The notes under the pieces were generated by a model that ran no database searches, was not told the DNA's origin, and saw only the letters and a list, made by a program, of their open reading frames with translations. Below, piece by piece: positions 7,531 through 14,007 of a stretch of 30,430 nucleotides of DNA. Every line of letters begins with the position of its first letter. The first letter of the stretch is position 1. This DNA is from Ruminococcus sp. UBA3280 (lineage in GTDB: Bacteria; Bacillota; Clostridia; Oscillospirales; Ruminococcaceae), in NCBI GenBank assembly GCA_002362175.1, contig DETU01000061.1, forward strand, positions 1-30,430. The letters run 5' to 3'. The position numbers and the translations under genes are program-made.

Positions 7531-8715
7531 ATGTCAAAAGGAAGATTTGGCATACACGGCGGACAGTATATCCCCGAAACTCTGATGAATGCCATTATAG
7601 AACTTGAAAACGCTTACAATCACTATAAATATGACCCTGATTTTCAGCGTGAACTTACAGAACTTCTTGATAACTATGCAGGAAGACCGTCATTACTTTA
7701 TTATGCGAAAAAACTTACAAGGGAACTCGGAGGTGCTAAGATTTACCTCAAACGTGAGGATTTAAACCATACAGGTTCGCACAAGATAAACAACGTTCTC
7801 GGTCAGGCTTTGCTTGCCAAGAAAATGGGCAAAAAACGTCTCATTGCAGAAACGGGAGCAGGTCAGCACGGTGTTGCAACTGCTACAGCGGCGGCACTTC
7901 TTGATATGGAATGTGTTGTGTTTATGGGTGAGGAAGATACAAAGCGTCAGGCTCTCAACGTTTACAGAATGAAACTTCTTGGTGCTGATGTAGTTCCCGT
8001 AAAAACAGGTACGGCAACTCTTAAAGATGCTGTTTCCGAAGCTATGAGAGAATGGACTTCACGTATAAGTGATACGCATTATTGTCTCGGTTCGGTTATG
8101 GGTCCTCACCCATTCCCGACAATTGTGCGTGATTTTCAGGCGGTTATTTCACTTGAATCAAGAGCCCAGATTATTGAAAAGGAAGGAAAACTCCCCGACG
8201 CTGTTATTGCTTGTGTAGGTGGAGGTTCAAACGCTATAGGAAGTTTTTATCATTTTATTCCTGATGAAAAAGTACGTCTCATAGGCTGTGAAGCCGCAGG
8301 ACGTGGTATTGATACCTTTGAAACCGCCGCTACTGTAAATACCGGTAAAATAGGCATTTTTCACGGAATGAAGTCGTATTTTTGTCAGGACGAATACGGT
8401 CAGATTGCACCTGTCTATTCGATTTCGGCAGGACTTGATTATCCCGGAGTTGGTCCTGAACATGCTTATCTTCATGACATAGGACGTGCGGAATATGTAC
8501 CAGTAACGGACGACGAAGCTGTAAATGCTTTTGAGTATCTTTCAAGAACAGAGGGAATTATTCCCGCTATCGAATCGGCACACGCTGTGGCGTATGCTAT
8601 GAAACTCGCTCCTACTATGGACAAGGACAAAATTATTATTGTGACTATTTCAGGACGTGGAGACAAGGACTGTGCAGCTATTGCACGCTACAGAGGGGAG
8701 GATATTTATGAGTAA
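7531..8715 (+). CDS. trpB: Tryptophan synthase beta subunit
   Basis: TrpB condenses indole with serine using PLP. The 394-residue length is typical for the TrpB1 form that partners TrpA. PLP-binding Lys85 lies in HTGSHKINN. AETGAGQHGVATATAAA near residue 108 is the substrate loop and GGGSNAIG near 231 binds the PLP phosphate. AAAGGA at 7515-7520 supports the start, six bases after the trpF stop. It overlaps trpA by eight bases, as expected for two subunits of one channelling complex. Confidence 0.97.
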   Translation: MSKGRFGIHGGQYIPETLMNAIIELENAYNHYKYDPDFQRELTELLDNYAGRPSLLYYAKKLTRELGGAKIYLKREDLNHTGSHKINNVLGQALLAKKMGKKRLIAETGAGQHGVATATAAALLDMECVVFMGEEDTKRQALNVYRMKLLGADVVPVKTGTATLKDAVSEAMREWTSRISDTHYCLGSVMGPHPFPTIVRDFQAVISLESRAQIIEKEGKLPDAVIACVGGGSNAIGSFYHFIPDEKVRLIGCEAAGRGIDTFETAATVNTGKIGIFHGMKSYFCQDEYGQIAPVYSISAGLDYPGVGPEHAYLHDIGRAEYVPVTDDEAVNAFEYLSRTEGIIPAIESAHAVAYAMKLAPTMDKDKIIIVTISGRGDKDCAAIARYRGEDIYE

Positions 8716-9496
8716 TATAAGAAAGGCTTTTGAGAACGGCAAGGCGTTTATACCGTTCATTACCTGCGGTGACCCTGACCTTGAAACGACTGCAAAAATA
8801 GTACGTGAAGCGGTAAAAAACGGTGCTGACCTTATTGAACTCGGCATTCCCTTTTCAGACCCTACAGCCGAAGGACCTGTTATTCAGGGGGCAAACATAC
8901 GTGCTTTGGCAGGTGGTGTCACTACAGACAAGATTTTTGATTTGGTAGCTGAACTCCGCAGGGACGTTAAAATTCCTATGGTTTTCATGACCTACGCAAA
9001 TGTGGTATTTTCTTATGGTATTGAACGTTTTATGAAAAAATGTGCCGATACGGGTATGGACGGTATGATAATACCTGATATGCCTTTCGAGGAAAAAGAG
9101 GAGTTCGCAGAGTGTGCAAGACAATACAGTATTGACATGATTTCACTGATTGCTCCGACTTCCGAAAACAGAATAGCCATGATTGCAAAAGAGGCGGAGG
9201 GTTTTATATATGTTGTTTCAAGTCTCGGTGTTACGGGTACAAGAAGTGAAATTACCACGAATATCGGTGATATTGTTTCGTTAATCCGTGAAAATACAGA
9301 TGTTCCTTGTGCTGTCGGTTTTGGAATTTCCAATCCCGAGCAGGCAAGGAAAATGGCGGGACTTTCCGACGGTGCTATAGTAGGGTCGGCAATTATAAAG
9401 ATTATCGAGAAATACGGTAAGGATTCACCGTCATATGTAGGTGAGTACGTAAAGAGTATGAAAGACGCTGTAACATTGAATGAGGTTATGAAATAA
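8708..9496 (+). CDS. trpA: Tryptophan synthase alpha subunit
   Basis: TrpA splits indole-3-glycerol phosphate and passes indole to TrpB. It is 262 residues. Glu44 in ELGIPFSDP and Asp51 are the catalytic pair (Glu49 and Asp60 in E. coli). PDMPFEE and SSLGVTGTR near residue 170 match the flexible loop region, and GFGISNPEQ and VGSAII form the phosphate site. The start at 8708 is set by GGGGAG at 8695-8700, seven bases upstream. Its stop shares a base with the start of the next gene (TAATG). Confidence 0.96.
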   Translation: MSNIRKAFENGKAFIPFITCGDPDLETTAKIVREAVKNGADLIELGIPFSDPTAEGPVIQGANIRALAGGVTTDKIFDLVAELRRDVKIPMVFMTYANVVFSYGIERFMKKCADTGMDGMIIPDMPFEEKEEFAECARQYSIDMISLIAPTSENRIAMIAKEAEGFIYVVSSLGVTGTRSEITTNIGDIVSLIRENTDVPCAVGFGISNPEQARKMAGLSDGAIVGSAIIKIIEKYGKDSPSYVGEYVKSMKDAVTLNEVMK

Positions 9497-9804
9497 TGAA
9501 CGATTTTATTACACCGCCTAATCATGTTGAATTTAAGGCAAAAAAACTTTTCGGCAATGTCGGTAATATTATTGACGGTTCAATAGCTTATATCAATCTG
9601 AACGGCGGAGGACCTGTTGAACAGCATACACATGAACATAATCATTTATTTATCGTTACAAAAGGTGAAGCAAAAATCAAACTTGCTGACAAAGAAGTGA
9701 TTATAAAAAAAGATGAGTCGTTTTTGGTTGACGGTAAAATTCCACATTCTGTATGGAATAATGTACAGGGTGAAACCGTAATGATTGGAATTTCAGTAAA
9801 ATAA
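9496..9804 (+). CDS. Small cupin-domain protein coupled to trpA
   Basis: This is a 102-residue single-domain cupin of unknown function. Motif 1 is GGGPVEQHTHEHNHLF with His44, His46, His48 and His50. The usual acidic or Gln ligand position after the His pair is Asn49/His50, so the metal site may be altered. Motif 2 includes Pro83-His84 in KIPHSVWNN. There is no signal peptide. It begins in the trpA stop codon (TAATG), with GAGGTT at 9482-9487, so it is the last gene of the trp operon and should respond to the T-box. A sensor, isomerase or small-molecule binding role is possible; nothing in the sequence decides. Confidence 0.9.
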   Translation: MNDFITPPNHVEFKAKKLFGNVGNIIDGSIAYINLNGGGPVEQHTHEHNHLFIVTKGEAKIKLADKEVIIKKDESFLVDGKIPHSVWNNVQGETVMIGISVK

Positions 9805-9805
9805 T

Positions 9806-9835
9806 AAAAAATTCCCTTGTTACAGGGAATTTTTT
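9806..9835. terminator. Bidirectional terminator between the trp operon and folC
   Basis: A perfect 12-bp stem (9806-9817 with 9824-9835) has a 6-base loop and A/T runs on both sides. It ends the trp operon and, on the minus strand, folC. Confidence 0.88.
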
Positions 9836-9839
9836 ATTG

Positions 9840-11120
9840 TCAAATTTTATTTAATGCCTCTGTAAACTCTCTGTACATATAAAGTGAACCCAGAGCAATA
9901 AGCGGTAAATTTTTTTCTTTGGCGTAGGAATAAGCAGACTGTACGCCCCATTCAAGTTCGTGAAAGGCACAGGCAGGTATTCCTTTTTTTGAAAAAGTTC
10001 CCGCAAGTATCTGACAGTCAAGCGAACGTGGATTATCGGGAGTTACAGTGAAAACGCAGTCAATATGTCTGTGAAGCATATCTGCGTATAGATTATACTC
10101 CTTGTCCGCCATAACGCCTATGAGAAGAACAACACGTTCTTTGCCGAAATACAATTCAAGACTTTCGGCAGTACGTTCAATACCGTTGGGATTATGCGAA
10201 CCGTCGAATATTACAAGCGGATTTTTACGGAGAATTTCAAAACGCCCATGCCATTTGACGTTTTCCAGTCCGTCTTTTATTGCCTTATATGGAATATCAA
10301 TTCCCTGATTTTTTAGGATTTCAATACAGTTCAGGACGTTTACGGCATTATTCAGCTGATAAGTACCGAGCAGGGAAAGATTTATCTTCATTCCTTTATA
10401 TGTGAACTGAGTTCCTGATAAAGTACAGACAGATTCAGGATAGTTGAATAATATATCCGACCAGTCAGCCGTGAAAATTTCGGCGGATTTTTGTCGTGCA
10501 GTTTCTGCTATGATTTCAGGAATATTTTCATCATTACCGCCAAAAAAGACAGGTCTGCCGTGTTTGATTATACCTGCTTTGTGTGAGGCTATTTCGTCAA
10601 TGGTGTTTCCTAAAAAAGAGCAATGGTCTTTCTGTACATTTGTGATGACTGACAGCAGGGGAGAAGAAATGACGTTTGTTGAGTCAAGGTCACCGCCCAT
10701 TCCGCACTCGACAACGGCAATATCACATCTTTTTCTTACAAACATTTCAAATGCAACAGCAGTGAGTATTTCAAATTCAGTCGGCTTGTCGTCCATTTCT
10801 TCACATACCTGTGAAATATCACCTGTTATTTCCGCAAACTCATTTTCTGAAATTTCATTGCAGTCTATACGGAAACTGTCCGTTACTTTTGTTATTGCAG
10901 GAGAAGAAAATACTCCCACTCTGTAACCCGCATTTTTCAGAACAGACGAAATCATTGCACTAAATGAACCTTTGCCGTTAGTTCCCGTTACGTGAATTGT
11001 TTTTACTTTATTCTGTGGATTCCCGAGACGCTCCATAAGAGCAGTAATTCTTTCAAGTCCGAAACAACTGCCACGCTGTGAAGCTTTTTTCAGATATTCA
11101 AGTGATTCGTTATATGTCAT
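9840..11120 (-). CDS. folC: Folylpolyglutamate synthase / dihydrofolate synthase
   Basis: FolC adds glutamate to dihydropteroate and/or extends folate polyglutamate tails using ATP. The 426-residue length is normal. The P-loop HVTGTNGKGS has Lys50. The Mur-ligase centre follows with ECGMGGDLDSTN near residue 136 and a conserved KAGII near 186. DGSHNPNG near 311 begins the C-terminal domain. The ribosome site is weak (GGAAAG, about ten bases upstream). It converges on the trp operon and shares its terminator. Whether it has both activities cannot be read from the sequence. Confidence 0.94.
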   Translation of the reverse strand: MTYNESLEYLKKASQRGSCFGLERITALMERLGNPQNKVKTIHVTGTNGKGSFSAMISSVLKNAGYRVGVFSSPAITKVTDSFRIDCNEISENEFAEITGDISQVCEEMDDKPTEFEILTAVAFEMFVRKRCDIAVVECGMGGDLDSTNVISSPLLSVITNVQKDHCSFLGNTIDEIASHKAGIIKHGRPVFFGGNDENIPEIIAETARQKSAEIFTADWSDILFNYPESVCTLSGTQFTYKGMKINLSLLGTYQLNNAVNVLNCIEILKNQGIDIPYKAIKDGLENVKWHGRFEILRKNPLVIFDGSHNPNGIERTAESLELYFGKERVVLLIGVMADKEYNLYADMLHRHIDCVFTVTPDNPRSLDCQILAGTFSKKGIPACAFHELEWGVQSAYSYAKEKNLPLIALGSLYMYREFTEALNKI

Positions 11121-11220
11121 TTTTTCACATTCTTTCCATCTGTGAGCAGATAAATAATATAAGTTTCAATAAGTTTAGCCATATCATAATAGAGCTATAC
11201 GAAGTTCAAAATGATAAAAT

Positions 11221-11505
11221 TTAATCTTTTATTTTTCCGTATTGTTCTAAAATAATACTATTGTTTTTACTCTCTGAATCAAACATAGATACAGGCTGTT
11301 TTCCTGATTCAAAGATATAACATTTTGGTTGTGGGTGGTCGTCTATAGTAGCATAATACTTTTTTGAACAATATAAACAATGAAATTCTCCAAGATTACC
11401 ATATCTTCCTGACCCCGTAATCAATTCCATTTTATTCCCACATTCAATACAGGAAAATAAATAATGATATCCGTCTGATAATGTACAAATTTTTATTTTT
11501 TTCAT
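11221..11505 (-). CDS. Small zinc-ribbon-like protein of unknown function
   Basis: The protein is 94 residues from the ATG at 11505, which has AAGGAG at 11510-11515; an ATG at 11550 has no ribosome site. CIECGNK and, about 20 residues later, CLYCSKKYY form two CxxC pairs, a pattern that would bind one zinc ion. The C-terminal third is polar and has no recognised motif. The gene has its own promoter and is divergent from rpsF. It is more AT-rich than the neighbouring housekeeping genes, which may mean later acquisition. Function unknown. Confidence 0.7.
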   Translation of the reverse strand: MKKIKICTLSDGYHYLFSCIECGNKMELITGSGRYGNLGEFHCLYCSKKYYATIDDHPQPKCYIFESGKQPVSMFDSESKNNSIILEQYGKIKD

Positions 11506-11578
11506 ATTACTCCTTATAGTGTAAATACAATTTATTTGCTGAATTTTCAATCTATGAAAAGAGAGTTTTTATGCCGTC

Positions 11579-11608
11579 ATTATAGCACCTTTGTTATATT
11601 ATTGTCAA
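11579..11608 (-). promoter_or_regulatory. sigma-A promoter of the zinc-ribbon gene
   Basis: On the minus strand, TTGACA (11608-11603) and TATAAT (11584-11579) have an 18-bp spacer. Transcription would start near 11572, about 67 bases before the ATG. Confidence 0.75.
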
Positions 11609-11706
11609 TAGTAATGATTTTTTTTGTACTTTATGACAAATACTTTTGCATATTATCAGATGTTTATGGAAATTGTGACGTTTGGAAATTTTTTTGCCTA
11701 AATCTC

Positions 11707-11735
11707 TTGACAATTCAGGAAATATATGATACAAT
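11707..11735 (+). promoter_or_regulatory. sigma-A promoter of rpsF-ssb-rpsR
   Basis: TTGACA at 11707-11712 and TACAAT at 11730-11735 have a 17-bp spacer. The start near 11742 leaves a leader of about 77 bases. Confidence 0.82.
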
Positions 11736-11741
11736 AAGTGA

Positions 11742-11800
11742 GTATCGTGACAAGCGGTACAAGTTATCCTTGCCCGCAGGAAGTTGACGGGCAGAATCCA
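11742..11800 (+). promoter_or_regulatory. Possible S6:S18 autoregulatory leader
   Basis: The rpsF leader holds a stem TGCCCG (11771-11776) with CGGGCA (11788-11793) around an 11-base loop, preceded by ACAAGCGGTACAAG. Leaders that bind the S6:S18 complex are known before rpsF in many bacteria. I could not match the full consensus by eye, so this rests mainly on position and a stable stem without a T run. Confidence 0.35.
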
Positions 11801-11818
11801 GAAGGAGGTGTATCTGAA

Positions 11819-12118
11819 ATGGCAAAGGTATCCGCTAAGTATGAAGTAATGGTTGTTTTCAGCCTCAAGAACGGTGAAGAACCCATGAAGGCTCTTGTTG
11901 AAAAGTTCAAGGAGAGAATTGAAAGACACGCAGAAGCTGTTGAAGTCAACGAAGATTGGGGTAAGCGTAAGCTTGCATATCCTATCGAGGACGAAACAGA
12001 GGGTTATTATGTAATCTATACTTTTGAGTCCAAGCCTGATTATCCGGCTGAACTTTCAAGACGTCTCAATATTACTGACGGCGTTCTCCGTTCACTCGTT
12101 ACTGTTATTGCTGAATAA
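11819..12118 (+). CDS. rpsF: 30S ribosomal protein S6
   Basis: S6 binds with S18 at the platform of the 30S subunit. The 99-residue length is normal. KYEVMVVFS near the N-terminus, DWGKRKLAYPIEDETEGYYVIYTFES in two segments, and LSRRLNITDGVLR are typical S6 sequence. The ATG at 11819 has a strong AAGGAGGTG at 11802-11810. It leads the operon rpsF-ssb-rpsR, the standard order in Firmicutes. Confidence 0.95.
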   Translation: MAKVSAKYEVMVVFSLKNGEEPMKALVEKFKERIERHAEAVEVNEDWGKRKLAYPIEDETEGYYVIYTFESKPDYPAELSRRLNITDGVLRSLVTVIAE

Positions 12119-12150
12119 TTATTTGTTTTTATTTTTTAAGGAGCGTTTAA

Positions 12151-12654
12151 ATGAATAAGGTTATTTTAATGGGCAGACTTACCGCTGCCCCCGAACTTCG
12201 TCAGACTCAGAGTGGAATTTCTTCATGCAGATTTACAATCGCTATAAATCGTAAATTTGCTGATAAGCAGACAGGCGAAAGACAAGCTGATTTTATAAAC
12301 TGTACAGCATGGAGACAGACCGCAGAGTTTGTAAACCGCTACTTTAAAAAGGGCAGTATGATATGTGTTGAAGGACAGCTGAGAACAGGTAGCTATCAGG
12401 ATAAAAATCACCCTGATGTTACACATTATACAACTGATGTAATGGTTGATAATGTGGAGTTTACAGGTTCTAAGGCAGAAAGCGGAACAAACAGTGATTA
12501 TGGTAATAATAATTACAATAACAGCTATTCCGCACCGCAGAATAATTATTCATCTGCTCCTCCGCAGTCGTCTGCACCAAATAATGACAATATGTCTTAT
12601 GGCAGTATTAACGATTATGAGGAAATTCTCAGCGACGGCGACGTTCCGTTCTGA
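12151..12654 (+). CDS. ssb: Single-stranded DNA-binding protein
   Basis: SSB coats single-stranded DNA in replication and repair and recruits partner enzymes. The 167-residue protein has an OB fold at about 1-110 (MNKVILMGRLTAAPELR, then FINCTAWRQTAEFVNRYF and VEGQLRTGSY). A disordered Asn/Ser/Pro-rich linker follows at about 115-155. The tail ends DGDVPF, the acidic partner-binding tip. AAGGAG at 12138-12143 supports the start. It lies 32 bases after rpsF. Confidence 0.96.
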   Translation: MNKVILMGRLTAAPELRQTQSGISSCRFTIAINRKFADKQTGERQADFINCTAWRQTAEFVNRYFKKGSMICVEGQLRTGSYQDKNHPDVTHYTTDVMVDNVEFTGSKAESGTNSDYGNNNYNNSYSAPQNNYSSAPPQSSAPNNDNMSYGSINDYEEILSDGDVPF

Positions 12655-12688
12655 GTGGAAAAATCAACTATTTACGAAAGGAGTGTAT

Positions 12689-12706
12689 CACGTCCTTAAC
12701 GACGTG
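12689..12706 (+). promoter_or_regulatory. Hairpin between the ribosome site and start of rpsR
   Basis: A perfect 6-bp stem, CACGTC (12689-12694) with GACGTG (12701-12706), has a 6-base loop. It separates the strong AAAGGAG at 12677-12683 from the rpsR ATG at 12718. Its role is inferred. Confidence 0.45.
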
Positions 12707-12717
12707 CGAGTTTGAAT

Positions 12718-12960
12718 ATGGAAAAGGAAAGAAATTCCCGTCCCTCAAAGAAGCCCCGCAAGAAAGTTTGTATGTTCTGTGCGGACAGAATTGAGAGAAT
12801 TGACTATAAGGACCTTGCAAAGCTTAGAAAGTGCATGACTGAAAGAGCTAAGATTCTTCCCAGACGTGTAACCGGTACTTGTGCATATCACCAGCGTGAA
12901 CTTACAGTAGCCGTAAAGAGAGCAAGACAAATCGCTCTTCTCCCTTATATCAGCGACTGA
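12718..12960 (+). CDS. rpsR: 30S ribosomal protein S18
   Basis: S18 pairs with S6 on the 30S platform. The 80-residue protein has a basic N-terminus, then KVCMFCADRIERIDYKD and a later CAYHQREL, a zinc-binding cysteine-rich (C+) form. It ends VKRARQIALLPY, the family signature. The ATG at 12718 is taken as the start, but the only good ribosome site is 34 bases upstream, beyond a hairpin; GCGAG at 12706-12710 is a weak alternative. A TTG at 12712 in frame would add two residues and cannot be excluded. Confidence 0.93.
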   Translation: MEKERNSRPSKKPRKKVCMFCADRIERIDYKDLAKLRKCMTERAKILPRRVTGTCAYHQRELTVAVKRARQIALLPYISD

Positions 12961-12970
12961 TTATAAAAGT

Positions 12971-12999
12971 AAAGGGGAGGTTTCTGACCTCTCCTTTTT
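12971..12999 (+). terminator. Rho-independent terminator after rpsR
   Basis: An 11-bp stem (12971-12981 with 12987-12997, one G-U pair) has a 5-base loop and T-rich sequence after it. Confidence 0.87.
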
Positions 13000-13018
13000 G
13001 TTTTTATGATATATGTAA

Positions 13019-13044
13019 ACGCTCCTACGGCATCACAGGAGCGT
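13019..13044 (-). terminator. Hairpin after the DUF378 gene, weak terminator candidate
   Basis: A perfect 8-bp stem (13019-13026 with 13037-13044) has a 10-base loop, 11 bases after the DUF378 stop. On the minus strand only TTTACATAT follows, so the U tract is poor. Confidence 0.45.
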
Positions 13045-13054
13045 CAGGGGATTT

Positions 13055-13270
13055 TTATCGGCTTCCGTTGTATGCTATCGCTTCGTCTCTCCTGAAAAGA
13101 AGGGATATACACCATATAGCCGATATTGCTACAAGAATATAAACGGTTCGGCTTAAAAGACTTCCTGCACCGCCGAAAAGCCATGCAACGAGGTCAAATT
13201 CAAAAATACCGACCAGTCCCCAGTTTATTCCCCCGATTATCAGGAGAATAAGTGCTAGTTTGTCCCACAT
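13055..13270 (-). CDS. DUF378-family small membrane protein
   Basis: This 71-residue integral membrane protein has two hydrophobic segments, about 5-24 and 42-60. The first contains IGGINWGLVG, the hallmark of DUF378, and a second family segment DLVAWLFGG follows. AAAGAGGTG lies about six bases before the ATG. The family is widespread in Firmicutes with no firm function. It is a single gene on the minus strand. Confidence 0.88.
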   Translation of the reverse strand: MWDKLALILLIIGGINWGLVGIFEFDLVAWLFGGAGSLLSRTVYILVAISAIWCISLLFRRDEAIAYNGSR

Positions 13271-13302
13271 ATTGAGAACACCTCTTTATTCGGGATTTTT
13301 TA

Positions 13303-13405
13303 CAGACGTTTTTTCATTGGCAAACCGCTTTATAAAACATTCGCCAACAGAATCAAGCGTCTGAATTTATTATTGCATGAAGAAACTGAAATATTCAGCG
13401 GTTTG
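13303..13405. repeat. Nested inverted repeats upstream of the DUF378 gene
   Basis: CAGACG (13303-13308) pairs with CGTCTG (13358-13363), and inside it TTGGC (13317-13321) pairs with GCCAA (13343-13347). CAAACCGCT (13321-13329) also has a perfect inverted copy at 13397-13405. The two inner pairings compete, so alternative folds are possible. No gene lies in 13271-13501. Confidence 0.4.
13329..13356 (-). promoter_or_regulatory. Possible promoter of the DUF378 gene
   Basis: On the minus strand, TTGATT (13356-13351) and TATAAA (13334-13329) have a 16-bp spacer. It is a weak match, and it lies inside the nested inverted repeats. Confidence 0.35.
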
Positions 13406-13438
13406 TGAGTAAATTATGGAAATAATCGTATCTGCATC

Positions 13439-13477
13439 AAAAAAGGGACACGGTTTATGAAAGAACCGAATCCCTTT
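13439..13477 (-). terminator. Terminator after the HPr-like gene
   Basis: On the minus strand an outer 7-bp stem (13442-13448 with 13471-13477) and inner 5-bp stem (13451-13455 with 13464-13468) are followed by TTTTTT (13444-13439). Confidence 0.75.
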
Positions 13478-13501
13478 GACGTTTCTGATGTATGATAAAA
13501 T

Positions 13502-13732
13502 TTATTTTACTATGAATTTTTCGATTTCCTTGATGAAGTCCTCAGCATCATCTGTGTGAGCGTCGAGTTCAATCGGCTTTGAGAGGTCTAAGCTGAAAAT
13601 ACCCATGATTGACTTTGCGTCAACAGCGTATCTTCCGGAAACGAGGTCAATGTCAAAATCGTAACGCATTACGATAGTAACAAATTCCTTAACATCGTTG
13701 ATTGCCTGAAGAAAAACCTTTGTCTTTGTCAT
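13502..13732 (-). CDS. HPr-like protein lacking the active-site histidine
   Basis: This 76-residue cytoplasmic protein has the HPr fold signature. AKSIMGIFSLDL at 39-50 matches the regulatory Ser46 loop of HPr, with Ser41 as the equivalent. The expected phosphocarrier sequence around His15 (HARPA) is replaced by NDVKEFV, so it cannot carry phosphate in the PTS as HPr does. It is comparable in that respect to Crh of Bacillus, which also lacks the His. AGGAGGT lies about eight bases before the ATG. It is a single gene with its own promoter and terminator and no PTS gene nearby. A role in carbon regulation by Ser phosphorylation is inference. Confidence 0.85.
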   Translation of the reverse strand: MTKTKVFLQAINDVKEFVTIVMRYDFDIDLVSGRYAVDAKSIMGIFSLDLSKPIELDAHTDDAEDFIKEIEKFIVK

Positions 13733-13815
13733 AAAAATTTACCTCCTGTTTAGGATATGTGGTTTGTTTTTTACTGTTTATTGCTTTTTCAGCGGCTTTT
13801 CCCGACCGCAACTAT

Positions 13816-13844
13816 ATAATATCACGTATTCCGCAGAATGTCAA
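13816..13844 (-). promoter_or_regulatory. sigma-A promoter of the HPr-like gene
   Basis: On the minus strand, TTGACA (13844-13839) and TATTAT (13821-13816) have a 17-bp spacer. The start lies near 13809, about 77 bases before the ATG. Confidence 0.75.
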
Positions 13845-13869
13845 GGAGTTTCAGTGATTTTCGTCAATT

Positions 13870-13878
13870 TGGTATAAT
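13870..13878 (+). promoter_or_regulatory. Extended -10 promoter candidate for mtaB
   Basis: TGGTATAAT gives the extended TGnTATAAT form with no good -35 box. It would start transcription near 13885, about 120 bases before mtaB. The rest of 13885-14007 shows no clear structure. Confidence 0.4.
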
Positions 13879-14007
13879 TAAATGTGCAATATAAACTTCT
13901 TTTTATTCAGAACGAATAATTATCTATAATGCATAAAAATGACTGGTGGTTTTTGTGCAGTATGAACATGACGAATTGAAGAAAAATTTGTGTTAATAAG
14001 GTGAAAT

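Noticed and set aside
8227..9525. Several minus-strand frames of 60-170 codons opposite trpB and trpA
   Set aside because: They mirror the codon pattern of the real genes and have no ribosome sites or promoters.
11536..11787. An 83-codon plus-strand frame before rpsF
   Set aside because: It has no ribosome site, runs across the minus-strand promoter and the rpsF promoter and leader, and has no protein-like composition.
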